Part shown: positions 11,761-23,280 of the stretch, piece by piece
How positions within the stretch are numbered: the stretch's first letter is position 1
Layout of the letters: every line of letters starts with the position of its first letter
Source: Craterostigma plantagineum
Lineage: Eukaryota > Streptophyta > Magnoliopsida > Lamiales > Linderniaceae
Direction: 5' to 3'
DNA length: 64,000 bases
Assembly (NCBI GenBank): GCA_027422505.1
Contig: JAPQWV010001067.1
Span: 62,001 to 126,000, forward strand
Translations under genes and position numbers: made by a program
Notes under the pieces: generated by a model
The model's database searches: none
Told to the model about the DNA's origin: nothing
Seen by the model: only the letters and a program-made list of their open reading frames with translations

Positions 11761-13620
11761 TAGATGTCAGAAATGGCACTTTGACTCTAACGGTGGACGG
11801 TGAGAAAGTGACTTTTAATATGGCAGATTCTATGAAAAACCCTAGCTCACTTGATGATAAATGTTATTACGTGGATGTGTTTGAGCATGATGTTCTCTTC
11901 TCTTTGGAGGACTTATTGCAGGTTATTGGCGGAAACAATAAGCAAATATCCACAATGATGGCCAGTGATGAGTATGACGACGACATTGATGAGCCCGTAA
12001 GGACTGTCCACGGAAGTAAAGAGGAGGATAATGAGAAAAGCTCGATCGAAGAGCCACCAATCCTCGAACTCAAGCAATTGCCCGAGTATCTCAGATATGC
12101 ATTTTTAGACGGTGACTCAAACTTACCGGTGATTATATCCTCAAACCTCGACGATGGGCAGAAAGACCAACTATTAGAAGTGTTGCAAGAGCACAAGAAG
12201 GCCTTGGCATGGAAGATATCAGACATTCGGGGGATTAGCCCGAGTTTTTGTACGCACAAAATTCTCATGGAGGACGACTTCAAACATGTAGCCCAACAAC
12301 AAAGGAGGTTATACCCGAACATGAAGGACGTTGTCAAAAAGGAAGTTATTAAGCTACTAGACGCCGGAGTGATCTATCCGATCTCAGATAGTGCGTGGGT
12401 TAGTCCAGTTCAGGTGGTTTCGAAGAAGGGAGGCATGACAGTCGTCCCCAATGGAAAGAACGAGTTGGTTCCGACAAGGACTGTAACCGGATGGCGTGTA
12501 TGCATTGACTACAGGAAGTTGAATGACGCCACAAGAAAAGATCATTTCCTTTACCCTTTATTGATCAAATGCTTGAAAAGTTATCTGGGCATGCATTTTA
12601 CTATTTTCTTGATGGCCTGTCAGGTTATTTGCAGATTCCTATAGCACCGGAGGACCAAGAGAAGACCATGTTTACTTGCCCGTTTGGAACATTTGCTTAT
12701 CGGCGGATGCCATTTGGATTGTGCAATGCCCCTGCCACATTTCAACGATGCATGATGGCGATATTTGATGAATTGGTTGGTGACATTATGGAAGTGTTCA
12801 TGGATGATTCCTCAGTGTTCGGTACCTCTTTTAATAATTGCTTAACTAATCTTAAGAGTGTGTTAGAATGTTGCGAAGAAACAAATTTAGCACTTAATTG
12901 GGAAAAATGTCATTTTATGGTTCGGGAGGGAATAGTTTTGGGACACAAGATATCCTCGAAGGGGATTGAAGTGGACCGAGCTAAGATCGAGATAATAGAA
13001 AGTTTACCAATTCCCTCGAACGTAAAGGCTGTTAGGAGTTTTCTAGGTCATGCGGGATTTTATCGTAGATTCATAAAGGATTTTCGAATCGCACGACCAA
13101 TGTCTAAGTTATTAGAAAAAGATGCTCCGTTCGATTTTAATGATGAATGTGTTAATGCCTTCATGTTGCTTAAAGAGAGACTTGTATCCGCACCCATTAT
13201 GACTGCTCCCGATTGGGGGTTACCTTTTGAACTAATGTGCGATGCTAGTGACTACGCAGTGGGGGCTGTATTAGGGCAGCAGAAGGATAAGCATTTTTGA
13301 CCAATCTATTATGCGAGTAAGACGTTGGATGCAGCTCAAGCCAACTACACCACTACCGAGAAGGAACTCCTAGCTGTCGTGTTCGCCTTCGACAAATTCA
13401 GGTCATATCTTATTTTTACGAAAGTTTTGTTTTTACTGACCATTCTGCACTTAAGTATTTACTAGCGAAGCCAGATGCAAAGCCTCGACTCATTAGATGG
13501 ACTCTACTCCTTCAAGAGTTCGACATCGAGATTCGGGACAAGAAAGGTGCAGAGAACGTTGTTACGGACCATCTCTCTCGACTAGAGGAGCATGAAATAC
13601 AAGATACCGACAGAAGGGCA
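11757..13620 (+). pseudogene. Athila reverse transcriptase and RNase H
   Basis: The frame 11757-12644 (295 codons) runs from the protease-RT linker (RNGTLTLTVDGEKVTFNMA) into the RT fingers (WVSPVQVVSKKGGMTV, GWRVCIDYRKLNDATRKDHF). It then shifts to 12569-13300, which carries the palm with the active-site box VFMDDSSVFG near 12794-12830 and the thumb (FLGHAGFYRRFIKDF). RNase H begins with FELMCDASDYAVGAVLGQQ near 13225, is stopped by a TGA at about 13298, and continues broken to about 13620. FMDD instead of YVDD is normal for this lineage. The enzyme would copy element RNA to DNA; this copy cannot make it in one piece. Confidence 0.92.
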
Positions 13621-13699
13621 ATCGTTGATACGTTCCCGGACGAGCATTTATACGCCATACGAAGCGAAGGAACCCTTGGTTTGCAGATTTAGCTAACTT

Positions 13700-14955
13700 C
13701 TTGTTGCGAGGATTTTACCTAAAGAGTACACGAGTCAGCAAAAGAAGAAATTCTTTTCTGACTTGAAGTACTACTTTTGGGAAGATCCTTATCTTTTCAG
13801 GAGATGTGCGGACCATGTAATCCGAAGGTGCGTTGCATTCCCCCAAACAATGAAAATTATTGAGCATTGCCACGGCGGACCAACCGGAGGGCATTATGCA
13901 GCTAATCGAACCGCCCAAAAGGTACTTGAATGTGGCTTCTATTGGCCAACGATTTGTAAGGACGCTAATATGTACGTCAACACATGTGACCAATGTCAAT
14001 GAGCAGGTAACATTTCTAAACGCGAAGAAATGCCTCAGAACTTTATTTTAGTTTGCGAAGTGTTCGATGTTTGGGGCATAGACTTTATAGGTCCATTTCC
14101 AAGTTCGTACAACAACAAATATATAATTGTGGCCGTTGACTATGTATCCAAGTGGGCGGAAGCACAAGCTTTACCCACGAACGATGCTAGAGTTGTTGTT
14201 AGATTTCTACGAGCATTATTTTCACGGTTCGGGTCACCTAAATGCATTATTAGTGATAGGGGTACTCATTTTTGCAACACCCAATTCGCACGTACATTAG
14301 AAAGATATGGTAGCATAGCATTTCTACTCCTTATCACCCACAATCAAGTGGTCAAGTAGAAGTAGTGAACCGTGAGTTGAAGCGCATTCTAGAGAAAACC
14401 ATAGATGGGAATCATCGGGAATGGGCGAATAAGCTTAACGACGCACTTTGGGCCTATAGGACTGCATATAAGACACCAATAGACACCACCCCATATCGAC
14501 TAGTTTACGGAAAAGCATGTCACCTTCCTGTTGAACTAGAACATAAAGCCTACTGGGCGATAAAGTCTTTAAACCTCGATTTGGTGCAAGCCGGTGAAAA
14601 ACGTAAGCTCCAGATCAATTTGATGAATGGCGTTTGTCAGCATAAGACAATGCAAAATGTATAAGGAACGCTCAAAAGCGTATCACGATAAGAAGATCAA
14701 GCAACATAGAGAATTTCAAGAGGGGGATCAAGTCCCCTTTTCAATTCTCGTCTTAGACTTTTTCCCGGAAAGCTAAGATCTCGTTGGTCTGGACCTTTTA
14801 TAGTTACTCGTATTTTTCCCTATGGTACTGTCGAAATTTCAAATATTGAGCAGGGAAATTTCAAGGTTAATGGTCATCGATTGAAGCATTATTACGGTGG
14901 AGGAGAAGACACGGGCACAAAGGAGGTCATGTACCTCGATTTTAAGCTACCATAG
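13700..14955 (+). pseudogene. Athila integrase
   Basis: The H2C2 zinc domain is encoded at 13763-14002 (HCHGGPTGGHYAANRT ... CDQCQ), followed by a TGA. The catalytic core is at 14030-14359 ([25 protein letters not shown]); the DDE glutamate lies in the next frame piece 14365-14664 ([11 protein letters not shown]). The C-terminal GPF/Y-like part follows in broken frame to about 14955. A TAG at 14357-14359 separates the second Asp from the Glu piece. The integrase would insert the cDNA into nuclear DNA; several stops make this copy inactive. Confidence 0.9.
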
Positions 14956-15324
14956 AACGAAAAAAAAAGTACGTTAGGCTGAGACGTTAAAAGAATTGCT
15001 TCTTGGGAGGCAACCCAGGTATTTTTAATTATGTTTTAGTCATTATATAAAAAAATATATATTTTAATAATCTCAAACTATATATTAAATTAAACAATAA
15101 TAATAATAATAATAATAACAACATTAAAATTTTAAATAATAGTAAATTTATTGCGAATATGGAGGATGGTCACAACGCAGAGTCTAGAGACGAGATATGA
15201 AGATAGTTTTATTTCATAAAAGATGGTTACAACACCATTACAACGTGTGAAGGTCCAACACAAAAGCAAATTAAAACTGCGAATAACAGACAGAACAATA
15301 GTTTATTTTGCTTCATAAGGGCGG

Positions 15325-15558
15325 TTACACACAAGTGCACCTTGTGATAATCCAACACACGAAAGCAAGTAAAACTCCAAACAAACCCAAAAGAAGAGCA
15401 AGGTAGAGTGACAGCATATCTAAATTATGATGAATCCTTGCATATTCTTCACTCTCATTCTCACGGCCTTGCTGCTGCCCCAATTCATAGTGACTAGCTA
15501 ACTCAGAAATATCAAAAAAAGACGTGTGAATTATGGTAGATGATGCTATTGTGTTATT
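15325..15558 (-). other. Antisense open frame with a membrane-like segment
   Basis: On the minus strand there is an open stretch of about 77 codons without an ATG. It ends in a hydrophilic part (ELGQQQGRENESEEYARIHH) followed by a strong hydrophobic run (LYLALLLGLFGVLLAFVCW) and a TAA at 15325. A TATAAAT box stands at 15577-15571 on the same strand, and an AATAAA signal lies downstream near 15212. The final part is tandemly duplicated (15200-15300 compared with 15303-15395), and the second copy again encodes a hydrophobic run. No family is recognised. It may be a captured host fragment or an element-specific antisense unit. Confidence 0.35.
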
Positions 15559-15825
15559 CTACCAATGTCTATTTATAGGCATGAAGGACACAAAAACATC
15601 AAAAACCAGCAAATCAAATAAATGATACATATGAATTTTTGACTTGGAAGATTTGACGCCGCGTGAGAAAATGATATTTCCTTGTCGATTATCAGATTTT
15701 TCCTCGCGCAAATCGTTCTCGAAAACATTCGTCGATTGCGTGTCAATCATAGTGAAATTTTTTATTAAATAATAATAATAATACCTAAAACAATCAATTA
15801 AAAAAAAATAAAAAGAAAAGGGCCA

Positions 15826-15990
15826 GTCACGGCCCATGACTTAAAAGTCACAGCCGTGACTTGGCGAGCCGTCACACGCTGCCCCTATTCACGGCGGGAT
15901 ACACGGCCGTGAGCTTGATCGACATAGATGGCCGTCACACTGCCTCGAGTCACGGCTAGATGTTACACTTTCACGGCCGTTACTTGTTTC
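15826..15990 (+). repeat. Internal CACGGCCGTG palindrome cluster
   Basis: About six full or degenerate copies of TCACGGCCGTGA occur here, with the same spacing style as in the LTR minisatellite but located between pol and the 3' ORF. The best full copy (ACACGGCCGTGAG) is near 15900. The block lies about 480-640 bp upstream of the ATG of the 440-residue ORF. Confidence 0.75.
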
Positions 15991-16467
15991 GGGCAAATAA
16001 TAAAATAAAAAATAAATAAATAAATAAATAAAATAAAAATAAAATAAATAAATTTAAAAATAAAATATCGCAAGGAGTCATGGCTTAGGTGACCGTATTC
16101 ATTAATCGGTTTATGCTATAGATGCTTTGGGCTTGATTATTCGTTCGATTTCGTCCTTAAAATTTGATTTTGCGATGATGAACCCTAATTTCGAAATTAG
16201 GGATTTTTAGGAGTTTGGCGGAATTGATTGCGTTTAATAGTTTATTGGGCGTTGATTAACCGAATGAAGTCAAAGAATATGCTTGGTTAATCGATTGTTG
16301 AACTTAGAATGTATAGTTTAGAATGTCTATTATGTGTTCGACAAAATGTCGCTTTGAATTTGTATATGTTCTTACTTTAGAATTGTCAATTTTGTCGTTT
16401 CGTTGGTCGAGTCGAGCTGTGTTGATTATCTTTTTCTCGCCAACTCACATTTGGACTTCTAGGTACC

Positions 16468-17790
16468 ATGGGTAAGAGTCGAACCGCTGCAGGACGTGCT
16501 AACAATTTGCGATCAACGAGTCGTACACGTCGAGGCCAAAACACGCCGTCACTACTAGAGGCTATGGGGCAGTTTGAGGATGAGACACACCAAGCCCGTT
16601 ACAACCGGCTAAAGAATACGGAGTTCATTCCGACTGATCAAATTGACCACGACACGCTGGAAAAGTATCACATCGAGCAGCAAGTGGCCGGCTATGCGTC
16701 CCTCAGCGGATGGCTCGACTTCTTCCACATTGACGAGCCTGCCTATAAGGAGCTAACCTTGGAGTTCTTATCCACCTACTCTTTCAATGAAAACAGTGAC
16801 AGAATTAAGTTCAGGACTTTTAATACGGAGCACACCGTCGATGAGGACGATATTTGCAAGGCGCTGGGATTGAGGGTACCATACTTTGGAGGCCAGGGCC
16901 GATTCCCAGACGCATATTACAAGGAGTACCTTAAGTATCCGACGGCGCGCCAGACCTGTTGGGCGGAACTCGCGCGACCCGGCGAACCTGCCTTTAGTGT
17001 GAAGACCTCGAAGGCGTCTTCGCTCAGGAGCCCTGGTTTACGTTACATCCACTGGTTGCTTTTGACCTCGCTTGCAATAAGGGGCGACTCGCACGGCGCG
17101 ATTGGACTTCGCGATCTGTACTACTTGGCCAAGATGCAGCGTGGTCAACTGGTGCACTTAGGATTGGGCATGGCCTACGCATCAGTGCCCAGGCTGATGT
17201 TCGTAGTCACGGGAAGATCGCAGTGGGGCCGTTTATTACGAAGGTTATCAAGGGACTCAAATCCACCGGAGATGGAGATTGTGGGTGGGCGTAATCTGGT
17301 CAACGAGGAGATGATGTTGAAGATGAAGATGTTGATCAAAGCCCCCAGCTGGTCCCGCTCGAACAAGGTCTATGTCTGGCACGAGGTTTACCGTGGGCAG
17401 ACGGACCTCGGCGATGCATTCCCTGAGCCACTAGAAATTGAGGGTGCGGGGCCATTCCCAGTTCACCCAGACACTGCCGGCACTTCCCATTCCTCCGGAT
17501 GTCATGAGGGCGAGTCGTCAGGTGTCGCACCTTACACGTCAGCATCAGACCTTCACACACTGCGCCAGGAAATGCTACGCTACAATGAGGAGGCCATTCG
17601 ATGCGATGAGGAGACACGGCGCTGCCAGGACGAGTACAAGCGTCGAAACGAGGAAGCCCACAGACGCTACCGCGAAGAGCAACAGCGCTATGAGCAGGCC
17701 CTTAAAGCCATGGAAGACGCGGTCAGGCGATCACAGGAGTCACTGGCGTTCCTTCGCCCGCGGCCACCATCGCCCCCGCCACCATCTTAG
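16468..17790 (+). CDS. Athila-type 3' ORF (env-position protein), 440 aa, intact
   Basis: This is an uninterrupted frame of 440 codons from ATG 16468 to TAG. It sits downstream of pol, where Athila elements carry their so-called envelope-like gene. The N-terminus is basic (KSRTAAGRANNLRSTSRTRR). Residues of about 70-260 form the conserved domain of Athila/plant transposon proteins (SGWLDFFHIDEPAYKELTLE, DEDDICKALGLRVPYFGGQG, LRYIHWLLLTSLAIRGDSHG). The C-terminal third is charged and likely coiled coil (RRYREEQQRYEQALKAMEDA), ending in a proline-rich tail. I see no signal peptide or clear membrane anchor, so a true envelope role is doubtful. It is intact while gag-pol in the same element is badly broken. 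Its function is unknown. Confidence 0.85.
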   Translation: MGKSRTAAGRANNLRSTSRTRRGQNTPSLLEAMGQFEDETHQARYNRLKNTEFIPTDQIDHDTLEKYHIEQQVAGYASLSGWLDFFHIDEPAYKELTLEFLSTYSFNENSDRIKFRTFNTEHTVDEDDICKALGLRVPYFGGQGRFPDAYYKEYLKYPTARQTCWAELARPGEPAFSVKTSKASSLRSPGLRYIHWLLLTSLAIRGDSHGAIGLRDLYYLAKMQRGQLVHLGLGMAYASVPRLMFVVTGRSQWGRLLRRLSRDSNPPEMEIVGGRNLVNEEMMLKMKMLIKAPSWSRSNKVYVWHEVYRGQTDLGDAFPEPLEIEGAGPFPVHPDTAGTSHSSGCHEGESSGVAPYTSASDLHTLRQEMLRYNEEAIRCDEETRRCQDEYKRRNEEAHRRYREEQQRYEQALKAMEDAVRRSQESLAFLRPRPPSPPPPS

Positions 17791-19351
17791 TGTCATTTAT
17801 TTTGTTATGTTTTTCTATTAGTACTCTTTTGTGATGATCTAGTACTCATGTTACTTGTGATGACTATGACTCATTTTGTTATCTTTTATTATTTCCTCCG
17901 TGCGTTTAATTTTCTTTTGAGTGTTTTCAGGAAACGCGACATGAATTCAGACTACGACTCAAACTATTTCCAAATCAGCTGAAACAACCATGTTCAACTA
18001 CATCAAATGCTCGAGGCCGGCAGGACCACACCATTTTTTTCGGGGGGAGTCACGTTCTTTTCAACTTCTTTTACCTTCCTTTTTATTTATTTTACACGTT
18101 GGGGACAACGTGCATCATAAGTGTGGGAGGGGGAATTTTGTTGGAAATTTACGTGACAATTTTTACGATGCGCTGTGGTTTTCGAATTTAAAGAAGTCTG
18201 GCATGATTGTTTGCGTTCATCTCAAAGTTGGATTGCATATTAGGGAGTCTAGTGAGCGATAAAGACATGCATCAGTGATTTAATCTTTCAGCATGAATAG
18301 ATATAGTGTTACTTTGAGATATTCACACACATAACCCATGTTCCGTTGTGAGAGTTTGAGCTGACGAGCTTTTGCTCATCTTCTGGTTGTGTGAGTAGTG
18401 CATAATTTACATCTCTCTAGAACTTGCTTGTTTGATACGCATTGAAAATTGCTTATAGTATGTTTTGTGTGAATGTGACGAAGGCATTAGGAAATAAGTC
18501 TGTGGCCAAAGTTCCCGACCACGACTGATCACCGTAGTTAACCACTTTGTGCCTAATCCTTTTTATTTCTTAAACCTCATATATCATAACCCTCTGACCT
18601 AAATAAGCCTCCAGAGATCATCCGAACCCGAGTTAAGCGGAAGTGAAGGTCAAATGTCAAAGTCGAAAAAGCGCAGAGATGACGGCCCGCCGGAAGCGAA
18701 CAGTTTGTTGAAAAAAAAAAGAAGAAGAAAAATCTTGTGGAAGTGAAGCATGAGGAGAATAAGCTGCTGTAATGAAAAGAAAAGAACCTTTCCTTCGATA
18801 ATCTTCCAGTCTCGTGAATTCCACATCATTTCTCATTTTGAGACGTGGGAGAAGAAAGGCTTAGCGGAACGTAGCAGAAATAATAGGAATATGAAGACGG
18901 CGTAACCAGAAAGGCTAATTCTTGGCACGCTTTAGACAATGACATGAAGACCAACACGACTGCTACTCATATTGTGATTCCACTATCACCTCATCACTAT
19001 CTGAACCATTTACCCTGAAAAAGACCTTCTGATTCATGCTAACTGCTTTAAGTAGTAGACGTGCGATTGACTTGCAAGCATATGGTTTAGACTAGATTAT
19101 TGCATGAATTGAGCGACTCACCGATTATTAGTCTATACACTGAGTGATTTGAGTGAATCCCTGTGAGGTGTGGATCTCAATTAGTACTAAGGAAATTCGT
19201 GTCGATAAGTGCTGATTGTCGTTGTAGTGTCCATAATTGCTTGCTTGATTCCATTTGTGTTTTCCATCTGCGTTGGTGAATTGTGAATGGCCGTGCCACT
19301 ATCTTGTTACCTTTTCTTGCTTCTAATTTGCTTGAGGACAAGCAAAAGCTT
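17791..19351 (+). other. Athila 3' non-coding region with a second polypurine-like tract
   Basis: The region has no coding content that I can support. At 18098-18135 it holds TTGGGGACAACG, a short gap, then AAGTGTGGGAGGGGG. This mirrors the terminal TTGAGGACAAG ... AAGTGTGGGGAGG at 19331-19365. The nested gypsy element has the same duplicated arrangement (about 26865-26905 and 25477-25510, minus strand). Confidence 0.65.
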
Positions 19352-19366
19352 AAGTGTGGGGAGGTT
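19352..19366 (+). other. Polypurine tract
   Basis: AAGTGTGGGGAGGTT directly abuts the TGATAAAC start of the 3' LTR. It is the expected plus-strand primer site. Confidence 0.88.
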
Positions 19367-21027
19367 TGATAAACGTATTTTAATACGTTTATTGTTGTGT
19401 TTATTTGGGTTACAATAAGAAATTATTGGTCATTCATGCATTTATTGGCTTTATTTACACCCATTTAAATATTGTAGGACCATTGAATGATTATCAAGCG
19501 AAAAGGAACGAAAACGAGGCGAAAAACGACGCGAAAAGGACCAAGTATGAAGCTGTCAGGCACAGTTCACGACGTGAATCGTCTCGCAGGAGGCCGTGAA
19601 CATGGGCAGTGAGCTTAAGAAGACATAAGCCCTCAGGCTCACGGCCGTGAACCATGGTGTACGAAGCCGTGAACGTGGACAGAGAGTTCAAGGAATGTGT
19701 CACGGCCATGAGCTCCCTTGCAAGAGGCCGTGAACGACGGCAGAGAGTTGGAGAAGGCTAATTCACGGCCGTGACACCTCATGCGAGAGGCCGTGAAACA
19801 AGGCAGAGAGTTCAGTGAAGAAATATAATCCATTCACGGCCGTGACTAGTTATGTAAGAAGCCGTGACGTGTGCCAGAAAAGTCAATATTTAGGGTTTAA
19901 GCCGCCTTCACGGCCGTGAAGCCTATTGTAAGAGGCCGTGACTCATGGCAGAAAGTCAAGAAGTAGGTTTTAAGCCGCCGTCACGGCCGTGAAGGCCCGA
20001 CACGAGGCCGTGAACGTGCCAAGAATTCAGTGTTGAGGCCCATTTTCGAAGCATAAAAAAGGGAGTTCTTCTCAGAACTCAAGAACAACTCCAGAGGGTC
20101 GAAACCTAAGACAAAAGAAGAGGAAGAAGAACCCTAGAAGCCGCTCTTTCATTCAGACGTAAGAGACGATCCAACAACGTAGTCATGCTCATACGATCGA
20201 GGAACGAGAGCTCCACCTCAAAAACGCCATACTCACTTCTCAGGGAAGATTTAATGAGTTCTCTTACCTTATTTCCTTTAAATCTCATTGTTGTGACGTC
20301 CAATATGAGTAGCTAATCCTCTTGTGTGTTTGGGAGTAGATGAACGTTGGGTTATGTCGTAGTTAAGGCATTGGATAATCGTGAACACGTGTATCAACTA
20401 TTTATCGTTCTATGATATTGCTACTTTGTATCAATATGTCTATGTGTTGATATGAATGTGTGGTACATCGTTTAGGGCGTCAGCTAAATAACGATTAGGC
20501 CGTTCATAGACGTTAGGATTCGAGTATAGGGCGACAGCAAATACTCGATCCTCGCCATCTAGTAATCGCTAAACTTAGATTCCCACGAACGTTTAGGGCG
20601 ATAGCAAATCCGTGAGTGGGTAGGAAATTACTGCGATTTAGTCGATAATCACGTAGGAACGATATTCCGTAGCTTTAGCCGACAACACCCAGCGGGATTC
20701 GAATTCCGAACACATATCTGTCATCTTAAGTCACTCGTATTATCTTAGTTTTGCTTCCATTTTCTCTTATTTCATTAGGTTGCTCTATTAAATTAGTTCG
20801 TAGTATAAACAAATCTCATCATTTTATTTAGGCTAAATATCGAGACGATAGGTCAATACTAGTGCTCAATTTATTCCTCGTGTTCGATACTCGGATATTC
20901 ACTATAGCTATATTACAAACGATAGGTCCACTGCCCACCGCGCGTGATTCTAGTTATAATATATTCGTTTTAATATTACTTGACGTATTCGCACAAACCT
21001 TTATTTAAACATACACGCACGCGATCA
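19367..21027 (+). repeat. 3' LTR of the Athila-type element
   Basis: This LTR is 1,661 bp and pairs with 7491-9213. It carries the same CACGGCCGTG minisatellite with one unit fewer, plus scattered substitutions (for example CAGCTAAATAACG is preceded by GGGCGT here and GGGCGA in the 5' copy). It ends GCGATCA and is followed by ACGGC, the near copy of the left flank ATGGC. Confidence 0.93.
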
Positions 21028-22862
21028 ACGGCGTTACCCATCACTTAGAAAAAGGAACTGGGAGTGAGACAACCTAGCTACTAACTAGTGTACGTCTTGT
21101 TTCGATTGTGTATATCTACAGTGAATCATTTAATTACCAACTACGATAACATTAATTTGGTCGATAAAAATACTTGAGGAGCAAACCTCAAGGAGAGAAG
21201 TAAACTATGGTTGGAGATATAACCTATAAAATTATGGTCTTAGTTTACTTTACAATCACTTACATTTTCATATGATAAAGAAACAAGACATTTTTCAAAG
21301 CCCTTGATATAATTCATAAATCTTTCTTATAAATCAAAGTGATAATCTGATTACCTTTCTATCTTTATAAGGATATACCATCTACTTTGATATATTGTAA
21401 CATTTTCTGAATTCCTTCAGTCCTAGGTATATTTTATACTTCATAGGAAATAACGCCAATCATATCCCTCCCTTGTGGTCTGGGTGTTCCGTCCCGCAGT
21501 TGCTGTTCTAGGGCAAGATAGCACTTGAGATCCAACAGTAATTTTCTTTAGCTGTGTCAGTTTCAAACCTAGACTTATTATTCAATTGTCGCATTTAGTC
21601 TCTTGAATGTTTGTTTGATCCAATACAACATCAAAGTGATCCTCATAACATCGTGATGATGTTAGTTTTGTCGAAATGCAGATTAAGGTGATATGCTATC
21701 ATGTGTTTATTTTAAATGATATTCTTTTGGGGGCAATGATATTTTTAGTCCGAAATTTTTGGTGCATGAGGATTTGTGGTCCCCCATAATTCGAGGTGTC
21801 ACTTTCACTTTTAGTCCACAATGTTACTGATTTTTGTACGCTCTGGTCCCCTGATCAATTTAATCGATATTTAGACGGAATTAAGCCAATCGACTTAAAA
21901 TATCGTGATTCATCTTTTACTTCAACTTAAACGTACATGGAGCATCATTACGCATCACTTTTAACTCGGCTTCAAGGTTGTCAATGTTCCATAAACGTGA
22001 TGCGTAATGATGCATCACAGTTAACTCTTTGCTTGTAAATTGTTTAACATAGCATTTGGAGAAGGAAAAGTTTTTGTTTGAACAAGATAAAAAGGTTCGA
22101 TGATTGTAGTAAACATTTGCTTGTTTACATCGACTATATTAGGATAACTGTGTTTACTCAATTATCGTGTCAGATAAAAGAAATACAATTGGCATCCCAG
22201 TTGTTTTTTCTAACAACAAAAGTATGCTTCCAACTCTTCATCTCGTCTTTCAATGATTACTTGGAAGCGAAGACAACATTATTCCTCCGTAAGTTCGCGT
22301 TTACACAGCTGAGATTAGTTCAGCGGAAACTACAAACATCTCATAGGCCACAACGAGTTGAAATTTGTCTGAGACTGTACTTAGTAAGAGGATGAGGGTT
22401 ACGTTGGAATTATTGAGATACTTCAGACAGAAAAAAATATGAAAAAGAAAAAAAAAAGTAACATCTTTCTTAACTACCATCTATTATGAAGCTCATGCAC
22501 CATTGAGATTAGGCTTGTAATGTTTTCCCCGTTCTCGACTGATATTCAAATAGTTTTTTATCCCTAAGAAAATGTTAAATTATATTTTTTATATGCAATT
22601 TATATAATTATAATATTAAATAATATTTTACCTAATTTGTATTATTATAATATACATAACTTTTAAAATATAATTTAAATAATATATCTAATTGATATTG
22701 TAATACAAATATAATTTTTGTTAAAAAAGATTGAGCAATGGGGATCGCCGACGGATATGGGAACGAATTTGTTTCGATTTATTTGGCGGGGACGGGAACG
22801 GAGATTCTCCTTCGACGCGAGGACGGGGACGGGGATCTAATCTCCGCCCCGCCCCTCCCCAT
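21028..22862. other. Intergenic sequence between Athila and hAT elements
   Basis: No gene is supported. Position 21738-22030 is a copy of the 'ttagtcc' repeat family seen at 6698-7040. Position 22540-22735 is AT-only. Position 22740-22860 is a G/C-rich GGGGACGGGGA-type phrase, probably the end of another old DNA element into which the hAT element at 22863 inserted. The 105-codon frame at 22078-22395 has no recognisable domain. Confidence 0.45.
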
Positions 22863-23128
22863 TAGACATGCCCAAAATCAACCGTAACCGGCGGTTGAAC
22901 CGTCCAACCGCCGGTTACGGAACCGCCGGTTAGGCGGTTAACCGACGGTTGACAAATTTTAAAAAAAAAAAATTCAAAATTCAAAATTTGAATTCGCCGC
23001 CCTTACCTTACCCTTTTTTATTTAAAAAAATTAATTTTTTTTTTTTAAATTTAGCCGTTGTAACCAGCGGTTGACCGGATAACCGCCGGTTACAACGGTA
23101 AAAAATTTTTTTTCTTAATTATGTCACT

Positions 23129-23202
23129 ATCTCTCTCTCGATCTCTCTCACTCTCAGTCTCTCTCGCTCTCTCTCTCTATCTCAGTCTCTCTCGCTCTCT
23201 CT

Positions 23203-23261
<59 letters not shown>

Positions 23262-23280
23262 TCGATCTCTCTCTCTCGCT
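23129..23280. repeat. (CT)n microsatellite followed by CCACC-rich tract
   Basis: An almost pure CT run of about 150 bp is followed to about 23640 by an imperfect C/A/G-rich stretch. Long open frames on both strands here are low complexity (Ser-Leu, Arg-Glu, Pro-rich or Gly/Trp-rich) and are not called. Confidence 0.9.

Larger units (their letters stand above)
14956..16467 (+). other. Athila spacer between pol and the 3' ORF
   Basis: It starts with the GGGAGGCAACCCAGGT phrase (15006-15021). The complement of this phrase also stands just after the Gag-Pro ORF of the second gypsy element (27110-27125), so it is conserved. AT-rich runs follow at 15040-15140 and 16000-16070. Two special blocks inside, an antisense membrane-like reading frame and a CACGGCCGTG cluster, are listed separately. 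The last 400 bp before the ORF at 16468 hold nothing recognisable. Confidence 0.6.
7491..21027 (+). mobile_element. Ty3/gypsy LTR retrotransposon, Athila-type, 13.5 kb
   Basis: The element has two long LTRs starting TGATAAAC and ending GCGATCA. A primer-binding site complementary to tRNA-Asp follows the 5' LTR. Gag-pol runs in the order gag, protease, RT, RNase H, integrase; a separate ORF lies downstream of pol, and a polypurine tract abuts the 3' LTR. Flanking 5-mers are ATGGC (7486-7490) and ACGGC (21028-21032), an imperfect target duplication. The tRNA-Asp primer, the FMDD form of the RT active site and the 3' ORF fit the Athila lineage. Pol is broken by several stops and frameshifts, so the copy is non-autonomous now. 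Confidence 0.93.
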
